Below are positions 34,707 to 42,933 of a DNA stretch of 64,000 bases, in pieces. Source of the stretch: SAR202 cluster bacterium bin87 (GTDB taxonomy: Bacteria; Chloroflexota; Dehalococcoidia; Lucifugimonadales; UBA3495); NCBI GenBank assembly GCA_002238825.1, contig MPNC01000001.1:62001-126000 (forward strand), given 5' to 3'. The position numbers were made by a program, and so were the translations under genes. A model generated the notes under the pieces. The model made no database searches and was not told where the DNA came from. It worked only from the letters and a program-made list of their open reading frames with translations. Position 1 is the stretch's first letter; the number at the start of each line of letters is the position of its first letter.

Positions 34707-35294
34707 ATGGTCACCAACACCCGCAAAATCACCGTTGACGAATTCTGGGACATGGCCGCTGATCCCGGCCATCGTTATGAACTTGTCGATGGAGAACGGA
34801 TTGACATGGACGGCAAGCCCAGGCACGGCAGGGTCACAACACGAATCGGCTCCTTGCTTCAAAATCATGCCATTGATGCCGGGCTACCCCAAGACGTGGG
34901 GGTCAACACCGGGTTCGCGATGAGTGAAACCACGTTGCGTTTCCCCGATGTACACGTGACGTCCTGGGAACGGTTGGCACAATACGACGAGACAGCGCCG
35001 GGTTGGCCTGCTTTTGCGCCCGACGTGGCAATCGAGGTGGTTTCGGCCAGCAACACGCCGGCGGCTCTGGATCGTAAGACTACGGAGTATTTTGAAGGCG
35101 GTTCCCAGGCCGTATGGATTGCCGACCCAGACCCACGCACTGTGAAAATCAGGAGACCAGGGCAACCGGAGCGCATCTTTGGCCCGGGTGACGTTCTGAG
35201 CGGCGAACCTGAGATACCCGGCTTCACCTGCGCCGTGGCCGACATTTTTGCGGTGCTGGACCGGCCCGGCGCACCCACTCCAGAGGACGCGTAG
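34707..35294 (+). CDS. Uma2-family (PD-(D/E)XK) endonuclease-like protein
   Basis: A 195-residue Uma2/DUF820-type protein with the restriction-endonuclease-like fold. Marks: RYELVDGERI near 30-39, the Asp in FPDVHVTSWE, the Glu in PDVAIEVVSASN, and the Lys in LDRKTTEYFEGG, i.e. the PD-(D/E)xK residues in order. ATG at 34707 fits the family start. Uma2 genes spread widely in Cyanobacteria and Chloroflexota with unknown role. Finding one between nuoH and nuoI, two bases before nuoI, is unexpected and probably reflects insertion into the operon. Confidence 0.85.
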   Translation: MVTNTRKITVDEFWDMAADPGHRYELVDGERIDMDGKPRHGRVTTRIGSLLQNHAIDAGLPQDVGVNTGFAMSETTLRFPDVHVTSWERLAQYDETAPGWPAFAPDVAIEVVSASNTPAALDRKTTEYFEGGSQAVWIADPDPRTVKIRRPGQPERIFGPGDVLSGEPEIPGFTCAVADIFAVLDRPGAPTPEDA

Positions 35295-35296
35295 CC

Positions 35297-35827
35297 ATGC
35301 TGGAAAGCCTGAAAGGGATGATGCTCACCCTGGCGTCGACCGTCTCGGGTCTGCGCAAACCGGTCACGCAGCAGTATCCCAAGGAAGCAACCCCGGTGCG
35401 ACCCCGTTTCATGGGGTTCCCGGCGCTCACCTGGGATGGCCAAATCAACGAGCCCTATTGCACCGGCTGCATGGTGTGCATCCGCAACTGCCCGACTCAG
35501 TGCATGTCCGCCAGCATGATGGACAATCCCAAGCACGAGGAGGGCGAAAGCAGCCGCCGCAAGATCGTCGATTACTTTGAAATCAATTTGAACCGTTGTA
35601 TATTGTGCGGCATCTGCGTCGAGTACTGCAATTTCGACGCCATCGTCATGAGTCACGAGCACGAGATGAGCACCTACGCGCGCAACGGGGATCGGGTTGA
35701 CCTCCCCGTATTGCTCGACATCGGCAAGAAATACCAAGACGATACCGCCTGGATCCCGCCAACCGTGCTGGCCAAGCAGAAAGCCGACGCTGCCAAGGCG
35801 GCGGCGGAAGCAGAATCCCCGGCCTGA
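35297..35827 (+). CDS. nuoI: NADH-quinone oxidoreductase subunit I
   Basis: A 176-residue ferredoxin-like subunit with two [4Fe-4S] clusters (N6a, N6b): CTGCMVCIRNCPTQC near 55-69 and CILCGICVEYC near 98-108, followed by a tail. It passes electrons to N2 in NuoB. ATG at 35297 comes three bases after the Uma2 stop. Confidence 0.95.
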   Translation: MLESLKGMMLTLASTVSGLRKPVTQQYPKEATPVRPRFMGFPALTWDGQINEPYCTGCMVCIRNCPTQCMSASMMDNPKHEEGESSRRKIVDYFEINLNRCILCGICVEYCNFDAIVMSHEHEMSTYARNGDRVDLPVLLDIGKKYQDDTAWIPPTVLAKQKADAAKAAAEAESPA

Positions 35828-35840
35828 ACCGAGGCTGACC

Positions 35841-36146
35841 ATGCCGAGAGAAGACGAAACTTTCCGGAACATATCGTCGCGCCACCCGCAATATTGCACG
35901 TGTGTTGAGTGCGTCGAGAAGCGGAAGTCCGGCCAGAATGCAACCGTTGGTGGCAAGGTCGGCAAAATTGCGGGCAAGATCGCCGGTAAGGCGGCCAAAG
36001 CCGGAAAAGTCGGGAAGGGCAAGAAGCGCAGCAAGTCTGGCGCCTCCGGAAACGCCCGCGGCCGAACGCAGTCGGTATCCGAGCCGGTGCGAAAGCACAA
36101 GGCAGACTGCGAGTGCGCGACCTGCACGCTCCTGAAGTCAATCTAG
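35841..36146 (+). CDS. Small basic protein with two CxCxxC motifs
   Basis: A 101-residue protein placed 14 bases after nuoI. C19-x-C21-x-x-C24 stands near the N-terminus (HPQYCTCVECVEKR) and the same pattern recurs at the C-terminus as C90-x-C92-x-x-C95 (DCECATC). Between them is a long Lys/Gly/Ala-rich, positively charged linker. The Cys pattern suggests metal binding at each end and the linker nucleic-acid or membrane contact. I do not recognise a named family, and it is not a known complex I subunit. Confidence 0.7.
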   Translation: MPREDETFRNISSRHPQYCTCVECVEKRKSGQNATVGGKVGKIAGKIAGKAAKAGKVGKGKKRSKSGASGNARGRTQSVSEPVRKHKADCECATCTLLKSI

Positions 36147-36265
36147 GTGTTGGTCCCAGAGGATTCCAGGACCGGTCCGCCTATCCAGCAATGCCGACAC
36201 CGAAACCAAACCGTCACCACCGGAGCCGCCAGCGGGGCGGCTCGTACTTTGGCAGTGTACCGGCC

Positions 36266-36303
36266 GTCTACGTGCGGATCCCGGTAAGCCGGGACACGTA
36301 GAC
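36266..36303 (+). repeat. Palindromic hairpin abutting the nuoJ start
   Basis: GTCTACGTG pairs with CACGTAGAC over nine bases, with an inner CCCGG/CCGGG stem and a TAAG loop. It ends two bases before the nuoJ GTG, where a ribosome site would be expected; none is visible. Confidence 0.7.
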
Positions 36304-36305
36304 TC

Positions 36306-36821
36306 GTGGCGCTGGCCCTGTTCGTAATCGTAGCCATCTTCACCCTCGGCGGCGCCGTGGGTGTGGTGGCGACTCGCAACGTGGTCCACGCTGCCTTGTT
36401 CCTGCTACTGTCGTTGTTGGGCGCGGCCGGCGCGTACCTGTTGCTGTTCGCTGAGTTCCTGGCGTTGGTGCAGGTCCTCATCTACGGCGGCGCCGTGACC
36501 ATCGTCGTGCTGTTCGCGGTGATGCTGACCCGGTCCTCGGAATATCCACGCATCACCGACAACAAACAATGGCCTCTGGGGTTGATAACGGCTACGGCGC
36601 TGGCGGTGGTGTTGGGCGCGGCTTTCTGGCTGGCTCCCGATGTGGTGGCAGAGCCGCAGGCGCCGGTGTTCACGGAACTGGGCGCTTCCCTGTTCACCAA
36701 GTGGGCGCTACCCTTCGAGATCGCGTCCCTGGTGCTCCTGGTGGCTCTCATCGGGGCCATCATCATCGCCCGAACGCAGAACGTGGCGCAGGGCGAAACG
36801 TCCACGGAAGGCGAGGGTTAG
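36306..36821 (+). CDS. nuoJ: NADH-quinone oxidoreductase subunit J
   Basis: A 171-residue membrane subunit with five helices, near the antiporter-like subunits. RNVVHAALFLLLSLLGAAGAYLL and EFLALVQVLIYGGAVTIVVLFAVML are the typical helices 2-3 with the pi-bulge region. Only a GTG at 36306 is available because an in-frame stop lies 18 bases upstream; the start is preceded by the hairpin, not by a ribosome site. It is 159 bases after the CxCxxC gene. Confidence 0.93.
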   Translation: MALALFVIVAIFTLGGAVGVVATRNVVHAALFLLLSLLGAAGAYLLLFAEFLALVQVLIYGGAVTIVVLFAVMLTRSSEYPRITDNKQWPLGLITATALAVVLGAAFWLAPDVVAEPQAPVFTELGASLFTKWALPFEIASLVLLVALIGAIIIARTQNVAQGETSTEGEG

Positions 36822-36828
36822 CCGCGCA

Positions 36829-37149
36829 ATGGTCCCTCTGCTGTACTTCCAGCTCCTGGGCGCGGCCCTGTTCGGCATCGGTTTCTATGGTGTCCTCGCG
36901 CGTCGCAGCGCGGTGCTCATCGTGTTGTCCATCGAGTTGATGCTGAACGCCGTCAACATCAACCTCATCGCGGCCGCGTCCTACCTGAATGGCACGGGCC
37001 GCTTCGCCGCGTTCGACGGCCAGATCATCGCGATCTTCGTCATCACGGTGGCGGCGGCGGAGGTTGGCTTGGCCTTCGCCATCATCCTGCGGATGTATCG
37101 CAACCGCGGGACCGTAAACGTCGACGAAATCAACCTGCTGAAGTGGTGA
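36829..37149 (+). CDS. nuoK: NADH-quinone oxidoreductase subunit K
   Basis: A 106-residue three-helix subunit. The two conserved membrane glutamates lie in LIVLSIELMLNAVNINLIA and in TVAAAEVGLAFAIIL. ATG at 36829 is 7 bases after the nuoJ stop; no strong ribosome site is visible, so coupling to nuoJ is likely. The ORF stays open further upstream but that region is nuoJ in another frame. Confidence 0.95.
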   Translation: MVPLLYFQLLGAALFGIGFYGVLARRSAVLIVLSIELMLNAVNINLIAAASYLNGTGRFAAFDGQIIAIFVITVAAAEVGLAFAIILRMYRNRGTVNVDEINLLKW

Positions 37150-37150
37150 T

Positions 37151-39088
37151 ATGCCGCTGGCATTCCTGATCCCAGTCTTCTCCTTCGCCGCCTGCCCGCT
37201 GATCATCCTGTTCCAGCGCTGGCTGCCGTTGCGGGGCGCTCCGCTGGCTATCCTGGCCATCGGCGGCGGTTTCGTCGTGTGGGCGCTGACGACCGTGAGT
37301 TTCCTGGGCGCCTCCGCTGACGACCCCGCCTGCGCGGTCAGCGGCATCACCGGCGCCTTGACCTGCCATTACTCCACGTCGTGGTTCGAGGCGGGACTAC
37401 CCGGCGTCGCCGCGAACGTTGACCAGGCGATCCACCTGGATTGGGGCATCATCATCGACCCGCTGACGGTCGTGCTCCTGGGATTGGTCACCTTTGTTGC
37501 CCTGGGCGTCCAGCTGTATTCCCTGGAGTACATGAAGGGCGACCCGCGCTTCGGGTGGTACTTTGCCTGGCAGGCCCTGTTCGTAGCGGCGATGCTTACC
37601 CTGGCGCTGGCCGACAACTTCCTGCTGCTGTACATCGCGTGGGAGTTGGTGGGACTGTGCTCCTACCTGCTGATCGGGTTCTGGTTCGAAAACCCCGGCC
37701 CGCGTGAGGCTGCGAAGAAAGCATTTGTGGTGACCCGCATCGGCGACGTCGGCTTGCTGGTGGGCATCCTGCTCCTGTGGGTCAACGTGGGCAGTTTCAG
37801 CATGACCGACGCCTTCGCCGCTGCCGCGTCCGGCGAGTTGGGGAGCGGCGTCACCACCGCCGCCGCGATCCTCCTGCTGCTGGGAGCCATGGGCAAGTCG
37901 GCGCAGTTCCCCTTCCACGTGTGGCTGCCTGATGCCATGGAAGGCCCCACTCCGGTCAGCGCGCTGATCCACGCGGCGACCATGGTGATCGCCGGCGTGT
38001 ATCTGGTGGCCCGTGCCTATCCGATCTTCGCCGCGTCTCCCGAAGCCATGATGATTGTGGCTATAGTCGGTTTGATCACCGCCCTGGGCGCGGCGACCAT
38101 CGCGCTGGTGTCCACCGACCTGAAGCGTATCCTGGCGTATTCCACCGTGTCGCACCTGGGCCTGATGATGCTCTCGCTGGGGGCGTTCGGCTGGACCGCC
38201 GCGGTTTTCCACCTGATGGCCCACGGGTTCGCCAAAGCCCTGCTGTTCCTCGGAGCGGGCAGCGTGATGCACGGCGTCGGCGCTCACGGTGACGTGGACA
38301 TTCGCCGCGTCGGCGGCCTGCGCCGGGCCATGCCCGTCACGGCGGTCGTGTTCTCCATCGGCGCGCTGTCCCTGGGTGGAATTCCCATCCTGGCCGGGTT
38401 CTGGAGCAAGGACGAAATCCTGATCGCGGTTGAGCACAACCTGCCGGTGATATTCATCGTCCTGACGATGCTCACCGCGTTCCTCAGTGCCCTGTACATG
38501 GCCCGCGCCATGTTCGTGGTGTTCTTCGGGCCCGAGGGCGAGGACAGCCACCACGCCCACGAATCGCCCCTGCTGATGACCGGCGTCATGTCAGTGCTGG
38601 CGGTGCTGGCAGTCGGCTTTGGCTGGATCGCCTTCAACTGGCCAGGCAATTTCGATGGCATCGGCGGCTTTGTGTTCTATGACCACGCGGAGAAGTTCCA
38701 CTTCAACTACGTGCTGGGAGCGCTGTCGATAATCCTGGCGGTGGGCGCGTTCGTTCTGGCGTGGCTGATTTACGTGCGCCGGGCGATCTCCCACGAACCG
38801 TGGCGAGCCCGTTTCGCGGTGATCCTCCGGGTTGTGGAACGCCGGTATTACGTGGATGAGGCCTACCAGTGGAGCATCGATCGCGTGGTGCTGACCGTGT
38901 CCGCTGCGCTGGCGTTTTTCGACCGCGCCGTGGTCAACGACGTAGCCGTCAACGGACCTGCGGACGTCGTGCGCAAGGTTGGCGTTGCGTTGCGGCTCCA
39001 CGTCACCGGTCACGTTTACACCTATGCCCTGGCCGTGGCGCTGGGTGTGATCGGGCTGGCGATTTTCTGGTGGCTGCGGTCCGTGTAG
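37151..39088 (+). CDS. nuoL: NADH-quinone oxidoreductase subunit L
   Basis: A 645-residue antiporter-like subunit, the distal proton pump with the lateral helix. Marks: LALADNFLLLYIAWELVGLCSYLLIG (with the key membrane Glu), GKSAQFPFHVWLPDAMEGPT, VSALIHAATMVIAGVYL, TDLKRILAYSTVSHLGLMM and the C-terminal long-helix region after residue 500. It starts directly after nuoK (TGATATG). Confidence 0.97.
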   Translation: MPLAFLIPVFSFAACPLIILFQRWLPLRGAPLAILAIGGGFVVWALTTVSFLGASADDPACAVSGITGALTCHYSTSWFEAGLPGVAANVDQAIHLDWGIIIDPLTVVLLGLVTFVALGVQLYSLEYMKGDPRFGWYFAWQALFVAAMLTLALADNFLLLYIAWELVGLCSYLLIGFWFENPGPREAAKKAFVVTRIGDVGLLVGILLLWVNVGSFSMTDAFAAAASGELGSGVTTAAAILLLLGAMGKSAQFPFHVWLPDAMEGPTPVSALIHAATMVIAGVYLVARAYPIFAASPEAMMIVAIVGLITALGAATIALVSTDLKRILAYSTVSHLGLMMLSLGAFGWTAAVFHLMAHGFAKALLFLGAGSVMHGVGAHGDVDIRRVGGLRRAMPVTAVVFSIGALSLGGIPILAGFWSKDEILIAVEHNLPVIFIVLTMLTAFLSALYMARAMFVVFFGPEGEDSHHAHESPLLMTGVMSVLAVLAVGFGWIAFNWPGNFDGIGGFVFYDHAEKFHFNYVLGALSIILAVGAFVLAWLIYVRRAISHEPWRARFAVILRVVERRYYVDEAYQWSIDRVVLTVSAALAFFDRAVVNDVAVNGPADVVRKVGVALRLHVTGHVYTYALAVALGVIGLAIFWWLRSV

Positions 39089-39130
39089 AGTTTGCTGGCA
39101 TGACGCAATATCGCTATCCCAGCACCACGT

Positions 39131-39208
39131 CGTCATTCCCGCGGAAGCGGGGATCCAGGGCGTCATTGCGCAACGGCATTCTGGTTCCCGGCTTCCGCCG
39201 GAATGACG
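39131..39208. repeat. Palindromic MITE-like repeat (family P2) before nuoM
   Basis: GTCATTCCCGCGGAAGCGG with GGATCCAG on the left pairs with CTGGTTCCCGGCTTCCGCCG and GAATGAC on the right. It is a relative of the well-known GTCATTCCCGCGAAAGCGGG-type dispersed repeats. It lies 16 bases before the nuoM ATG, inside the operon. A second, more diverged member is at 51478-51584. Confidence 0.75.
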
Positions 39209-39224
39209 CTCGCTGATTTTGACC

Positions 39225-40739
39225 ATGGGCAATTTCGACCAGGTATCCCTGTTGCTCTTGGTGCTGGTGCCTCTGGCCGGCGCGGCGCTGGCCATGTTCC
39301 TTCCCAAGGACCGCCCGCGTGATGCGTGGCAGTTCGCCATCTTCGTCGCCGTCGTGTGCTTCGTCCTTTCGGTCATCGTGTTCCTGCGCTACGACTACGG
39401 GGCCGGCGGCGTCCAGATGGTGCGGGCCTACGACTGGATCGGGCACCCGGTCAACATAACGCTCCACTTCGGGCTCAACGGCATCGGCGCTCCGCTCGTC
39501 CTGCTCAACGGCATCGTGCTGCTGGGCGCGGTGCTGATCAGCCAGACCATCACCCGGCGGACGCGGGATTTCTTCGTCCTGCTCCTGGCCCTGGGAGCCG
39601 GCGTGTTCGGCGTGTTCGTGGTGCGCGACCTGTTCTTCCTGTTCTTCTTCTATGAGCTGGCTGTGCTGCCCATGTACCTGCTGATCGGCGTTTGGGGCAG
39701 CAGCACCGACTTCGGCAGCTTCCTGCGCACCAAGGAATACGGCGCTATGAAGCTGATGCTGATGCTGGTGGCCGGCAGCATCCTGATCTGGGTCGGCATC
39801 CTGGCGCTGTACGTCGCGTCGTCGCAGGCGGGCGACCCCACCTTCAACATCGACAAACTGGCCGCGCTGCAGCAGAGCGGAGCGGTTTCCCGCCTCACCC
39901 AGATGTGGGTGTTCCCCTTCTTTGCGCTGGGATTCGGCGTGCTCGCCGGCCTGTGGCCTTTCCACACCTGGTCCCCCGACGGTCACGTCGCCGCGCCCAC
40001 GGGGGTCAGCATGCTGCACGCCGGCGTGCTGATGAAGCTGGGGGCCTTTGGAATCATCCAGGTGGGCATGATCCTCGCGCCGCAGGGCGCAGAGGTGTGG
40101 ATGCCGGTGCTGATCGGCCTGGGCACGGTGAATGTCATCTACGGCGCGATTTCCGCCCTGTCCCAGAATGACCTCAAGTATGTCATCGGCTACTCCAGCG
40201 TCAGTCACATGGGTTACGTGCTTATGGGCATTGCTACGCTGCACCCGGTAGGTTTGGCCGGCGCGGTGCTGCAGATGTTCTCCCACGGCATAATGACGGC
40301 GCTCATGTTCGCGATGGTGGGAGCCATTTACGAGCGGGCCCACATCCGAGACAGCATGATCCTGAACGGCCTCATCAAGCGCATGGGCACTACGACGTTC
40401 TTCTTCGCCATTGCCGGCCTGGCATCCCTGGGTCTCCCTGGGCTGAGTGGGTTCATCGCCGAATTCATGGTGTTCACCGGGGCCTTCCGCACCTACCTGC
40501 CACTGGCGGTGCTTGGAGTTATCGGCGCGGCCATCACGGCGGTTTACATCCTGCGCCTCCTGGCTCGCTCCTTCTTCGGCGAGGGCGACCCGCAGTGGGA
40601 CCACCTCACCGACGCCAGCCCGGTGGAAAAAGGCGTGGGCGCCGCCTTCGTGCTGATCCTCATCGCCGTGGGCGTCTGGCCCGCCCCCCTCCTGCGCGTC
40701 ATCAACACCGGCGTGGAAAGCGCGCTGGCCGCGTTTTAG
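39225..40739 (+). CDS. nuoM: NADH-quinone oxidoreductase subunit M
   Basis: A 504-residue antiporter-like subunit with about 14 helices. Marks: FFLFFFYELAVLPMYLLIGVWG (key Glu), WPFHTWSPDGHVAAPTGVSMLHAGVLMKLG, DLKYVIGYSSVSHMGYVLMG, and LPGLSGFIAEFMVFTG. The ATG at 39225 lacks a clear ribosome site; a TTG six bases earlier is also possible. The palindromic repeat sits immediately upstream, so its expression may depend on readthrough from nuoL. Confidence 0.96.
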   Translation: MGNFDQVSLLLLVLVPLAGAALAMFLPKDRPRDAWQFAIFVAVVCFVLSVIVFLRYDYGAGGVQMVRAYDWIGHPVNITLHFGLNGIGAPLVLLNGIVLLGAVLISQTITRRTRDFFVLLLALGAGVFGVFVVRDLFFLFFFYELAVLPMYLLIGVWGSSTDFGSFLRTKEYGAMKLMLMLVAGSILIWVGILALYVASSQAGDPTFNIDKLAALQQSGAVSRLTQMWVFPFFALGFGVLAGLWPFHTWSPDGHVAAPTGVSMLHAGVLMKLGAFGIIQVGMILAPQGAEVWMPVLIGLGTVNVIYGAISALSQNDLKYVIGYSSVSHMGYVLMGIATLHPVGLAGAVLQMFSHGIMTALMFAMVGAIYERAHIRDSMILNGLIKRMGTTTFFFAIAGLASLGLPGLSGFIAEFMVFTGAFRTYLPLAVLGVIGAAITAVYILRLLARSFFGEGDPQWDHLTDASPVEKGVGAAFVLILIAVGVWPAPLLRVINTGVESALAAF

Positions 40740-40751
40740 GCCGTTGACCTA

Positions 40752-42308
40752 ATGCCAATCGACTACACCGCCAACCTCCACCTGCTGACGCCGGAGTTCG
40801 TCCTGACGGCGCTGGCGTTCCTGGTGTTCACGGTGGACCTGTTCCTGCCCGAGAGCAGGAAGGAATGGCTGGCCGGCCTCTCGGTGGTTAGCCTGGTGGC
40901 CGTGATGGTTGTCGCCATTCTCATGCGTCCGTCCGGTTCCGTTGAGCTTTACGGCGGGCTGATCGTCGTCGACAGTTTCGGCCTGTTCTTCAAGATATTC
41001 TTCCTGGCCATCGGCGTCGGGATCATCGCGCTGTCAGTGGAGTACGGGCGCGATCGCTTTGAATATCGCGGCGAGTTCTACGGCCTGCTGCTCTTCTCCA
41101 TCCTGGGCATGAACCTGATGGCCATGTCCCGTGAACTGCTCACCGCCTACATCGCGCTGGAACTGCTGTCCTTCAGCCTCTACGTCATGGTGGCCTACGG
41201 ACTGCGCGAGGCGCGCTCCAACGAGGCTGGGATCAAGTACATCATTATCGGTGCGCTGTCGTCGGCCATCATGCTTTACGGGCTGAGCAACATCTACGCG
41301 GCGCTGGGAACCACTTTCTTCGCCGGCATCGCCGAGGAATTGATGTTGCCGGGCACGGTGAGCCCGGTCCTGTGGGTAGGTGTCGCGCTGCTGGTGGTGG
41401 GCCTCGGGTTCAAGCTCTCCGCAGTGCCCTTCCACATGTGGGCTCCCGACGCCTACGAGGGCGCGCCTCTGCCGGTGACGGCGTATCTCGCCATTGGATC
41501 CAAGGCGGCCGCGTTTGCGTTGACCCTGCGCCTGTTCGCGGAGGCCATTGTGCCCGCCGTCGACCGCTGGGACGAGTGGCAGTTGGTCATCGCCGTGCTG
41601 GCGGCCATCACCATGCTGCTGGGCAACCTGGTGGCCCTGGCCCAGCGCAACCTGAAGCGGCTCATGGCCTACAGCAGCATTGGACACGTGGGCTACGCCC
41701 TGTCCGGCGTCGCCGTCCTGGGCAGCGACTTTGCCCTGGCCGCCAAGTCGGTGGTGTTCTACCTGGTGGTGTACGCCGTGACCAACCTGGTGGTGTTCGC
41801 TGGCGTCACCGCTTACTACAACCGCACCGGGCAGGACAACATCGCCGACTTGGCTGGACTGGCAGACCGACAGCCCTTCGTTGCCGCCACCATCGCCATT
41901 GGCCTCTTCTCGCTGGCTGGCCTGCCCATTTTCGCCGGGTTCACCGCCAAGTTCTACCTGTTCGCGGCCGTGGCCGACGGCGGGTTCCTGTGGCTGGCCG
42001 GCGTCGCGATTTTCGCCAGCCTGATTTCCCTGTACTACTACCTCCAGGTGCTCCGCCAGATGTACATCGAGCGGCCGGCCAACCCTGACCACGCGGCAGA
42101 TGAGCACGGATCCCCCGAGGATCACGGCGAGGTCCACGGCCACGGCGACCACGAAGAAGCGCCGGTTGCGCCGATGCCGCGCCCGTCCCTCCTGCTCACG
42201 GCCACCATGGGAGCCGGTCTGCTGGTGGTCGTGTGGTTGGGAATCTATCCTGCCCCGCTGCTGGGCCTGATCGACGCGGCCAGCGCGGCGATCGTGCCCT
42301 TGGGCTAG
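40752..42308 (+). CDS. nuoN: NADH-quinone oxidoreductase subunit N
   Basis: A 518-residue antiporter-like subunit. Marks: LTAYIALELLSFSLYVMVAYG (key Glu), GFKLSAVPFHMWAPDAYEGAP, AQRNLKRLMAYSSIGHVGYAL and SLAGLPIFAGFTAKFYLF. A His/Asp/Glu-rich loop of about 30 residues (DEHGSPEDHGEVHGHGDHEE) interrupts the C-terminal part, between the last two helices; it could bind metal. It is the last nuo gene; no nuoE, F or G is present. Confidence 0.96.
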   Translation: MPIDYTANLHLLTPEFVLTALAFLVFTVDLFLPESRKEWLAGLSVVSLVAVMVVAILMRPSGSVELYGGLIVVDSFGLFFKIFFLAIGVGIIALSVEYGRDRFEYRGEFYGLLLFSILGMNLMAMSRELLTAYIALELLSFSLYVMVAYGLREARSNEAGIKYIIIGALSSAIMLYGLSNIYAALGTTFFAGIAEELMLPGTVSPVLWVGVALLVVGLGFKLSAVPFHMWAPDAYEGAPLPVTAYLAIGSKAAAFALTLRLFAEAIVPAVDRWDEWQLVIAVLAAITMLLGNLVALAQRNLKRLMAYSSIGHVGYALSGVAVLGSDFALAAKSVVFYLVVYAVTNLVVFAGVTAYYNRTGQDNIADLAGLADRQPFVAATIAIGLFSLAGLPIFAGFTAKFYLFAAVADGGFLWLAGVAIFASLISLYYYLQVLRQMYIERPANPDHAADEHGSPEDHGEVHGHGDHEEAPVAPMPRPSLLLTATMGAGLLVVVWLGIYPAPLLGLIDAASAAIVPLG

Positions 42309-42339
42309 AACATTGAAAGTCAGTTGAGACCGGCATGCG

Positions 42340-42361
42340 GGGGCGAATTTTTATTCGCCCC
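42340..42361. terminator. Hairpin after nuoN (repeat family P1)
   Basis: GGGGCGAAT-TTTT-ATTCGCCCC is a perfect 9-bp stem with flanking CTAC. The same sequence, with perfect 12-bp arms, occurs at 52783-52810, so this is a repeat family that may also act as terminator. Confidence 0.6.
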
Positions 42362-42396
42362 TACCGTTCCGCACCGGAACCGGAGGTACTAGCGCC

Positions 42397-42933
42397 ATGA
42401 TCATCGCAGTAATCGGCAACTACGACCCGCCGCCGCACGTGTACGCTCTCGCTGAGGGCGTTGGCAAGGAGCTGGCCCGCCGGGACATCACGCTGGTTTG
42501 CGGCGGTCTCACCGGTGTGATGGAAGCGGTGTGCAAGGGGTCCAAGTCGGAAAACGGCACCACCATCGGGATCCTGCCCGGCGGATCGCCCCACACGGCC
42601 AACGAGTACGTGGACTTTCCCGTTGCCACCAACATGGGGTTCGCCCGGAACGTCGCGGTGGTCAGCACCGGACAGGCGGTCATCGCCGTCGGCGGAGCCT
42701 TCGGAACCCTGTCGGAAATCGCCTACGCCCTCAGCTATGGCATACCGGTGGTCTCGCTGCACAGCTGGCCGCTGACCTTGCGCGGCGACGGGCTGCCCGT
42801 GGGCGACAACTACATCATCGCCGATGACCCGGTCGACGCCGTGGACAAGGCGGTGGCCGCGGCTCTCGCCCGCACCGACGAAACCCAGACCGTGGCCTTC
42901 TCCGAACCCCTGCCGGAGGTGCCCAATGGCTGA
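42397..42933 (+). CDS. LOG-like / TIGR00725 family protein
   Basis: A 178-residue Rossmann-like protein of the LOG / molybdenum-cofactor-carrier superfamily. [20 protein letters not shown] begins the fold, [21 protein letters not shown] follows, and [16 protein letters not shown] corresponds to the PGGxGTxxE signature with Ala in place of the second Gly-type residue. Family members are cytokinin phosphoribohydrolases, nucleotide-binding proteins or uncharacterised. GGAGGT precedes the ATG. It overlaps the enolase start by eight bases, so the two are coupled. Confidence 0.85.
   Translation: MIIAVIGNYDPPPHVYALAEGVGKELARRDITLVCGGLTGVMEAVCKGSKSENGTTIGILPGGSPHTANEYVDFPVATNMGFARNVAVVSTGQAVIAVGGAFGTLSEIAYALSYGIPVVSLHSWPLTLRGDGLPVGDNYIIADDPVDAVDKAVAAALARTDETQTVAFSEPLPEVPNG

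Noticed and set aside
39114-40604. Large antisense frame opposite nuoM
   Set aside because: Low-complexity His/Gln/Arg-rich translation, no domain, fully covered by nuoM.
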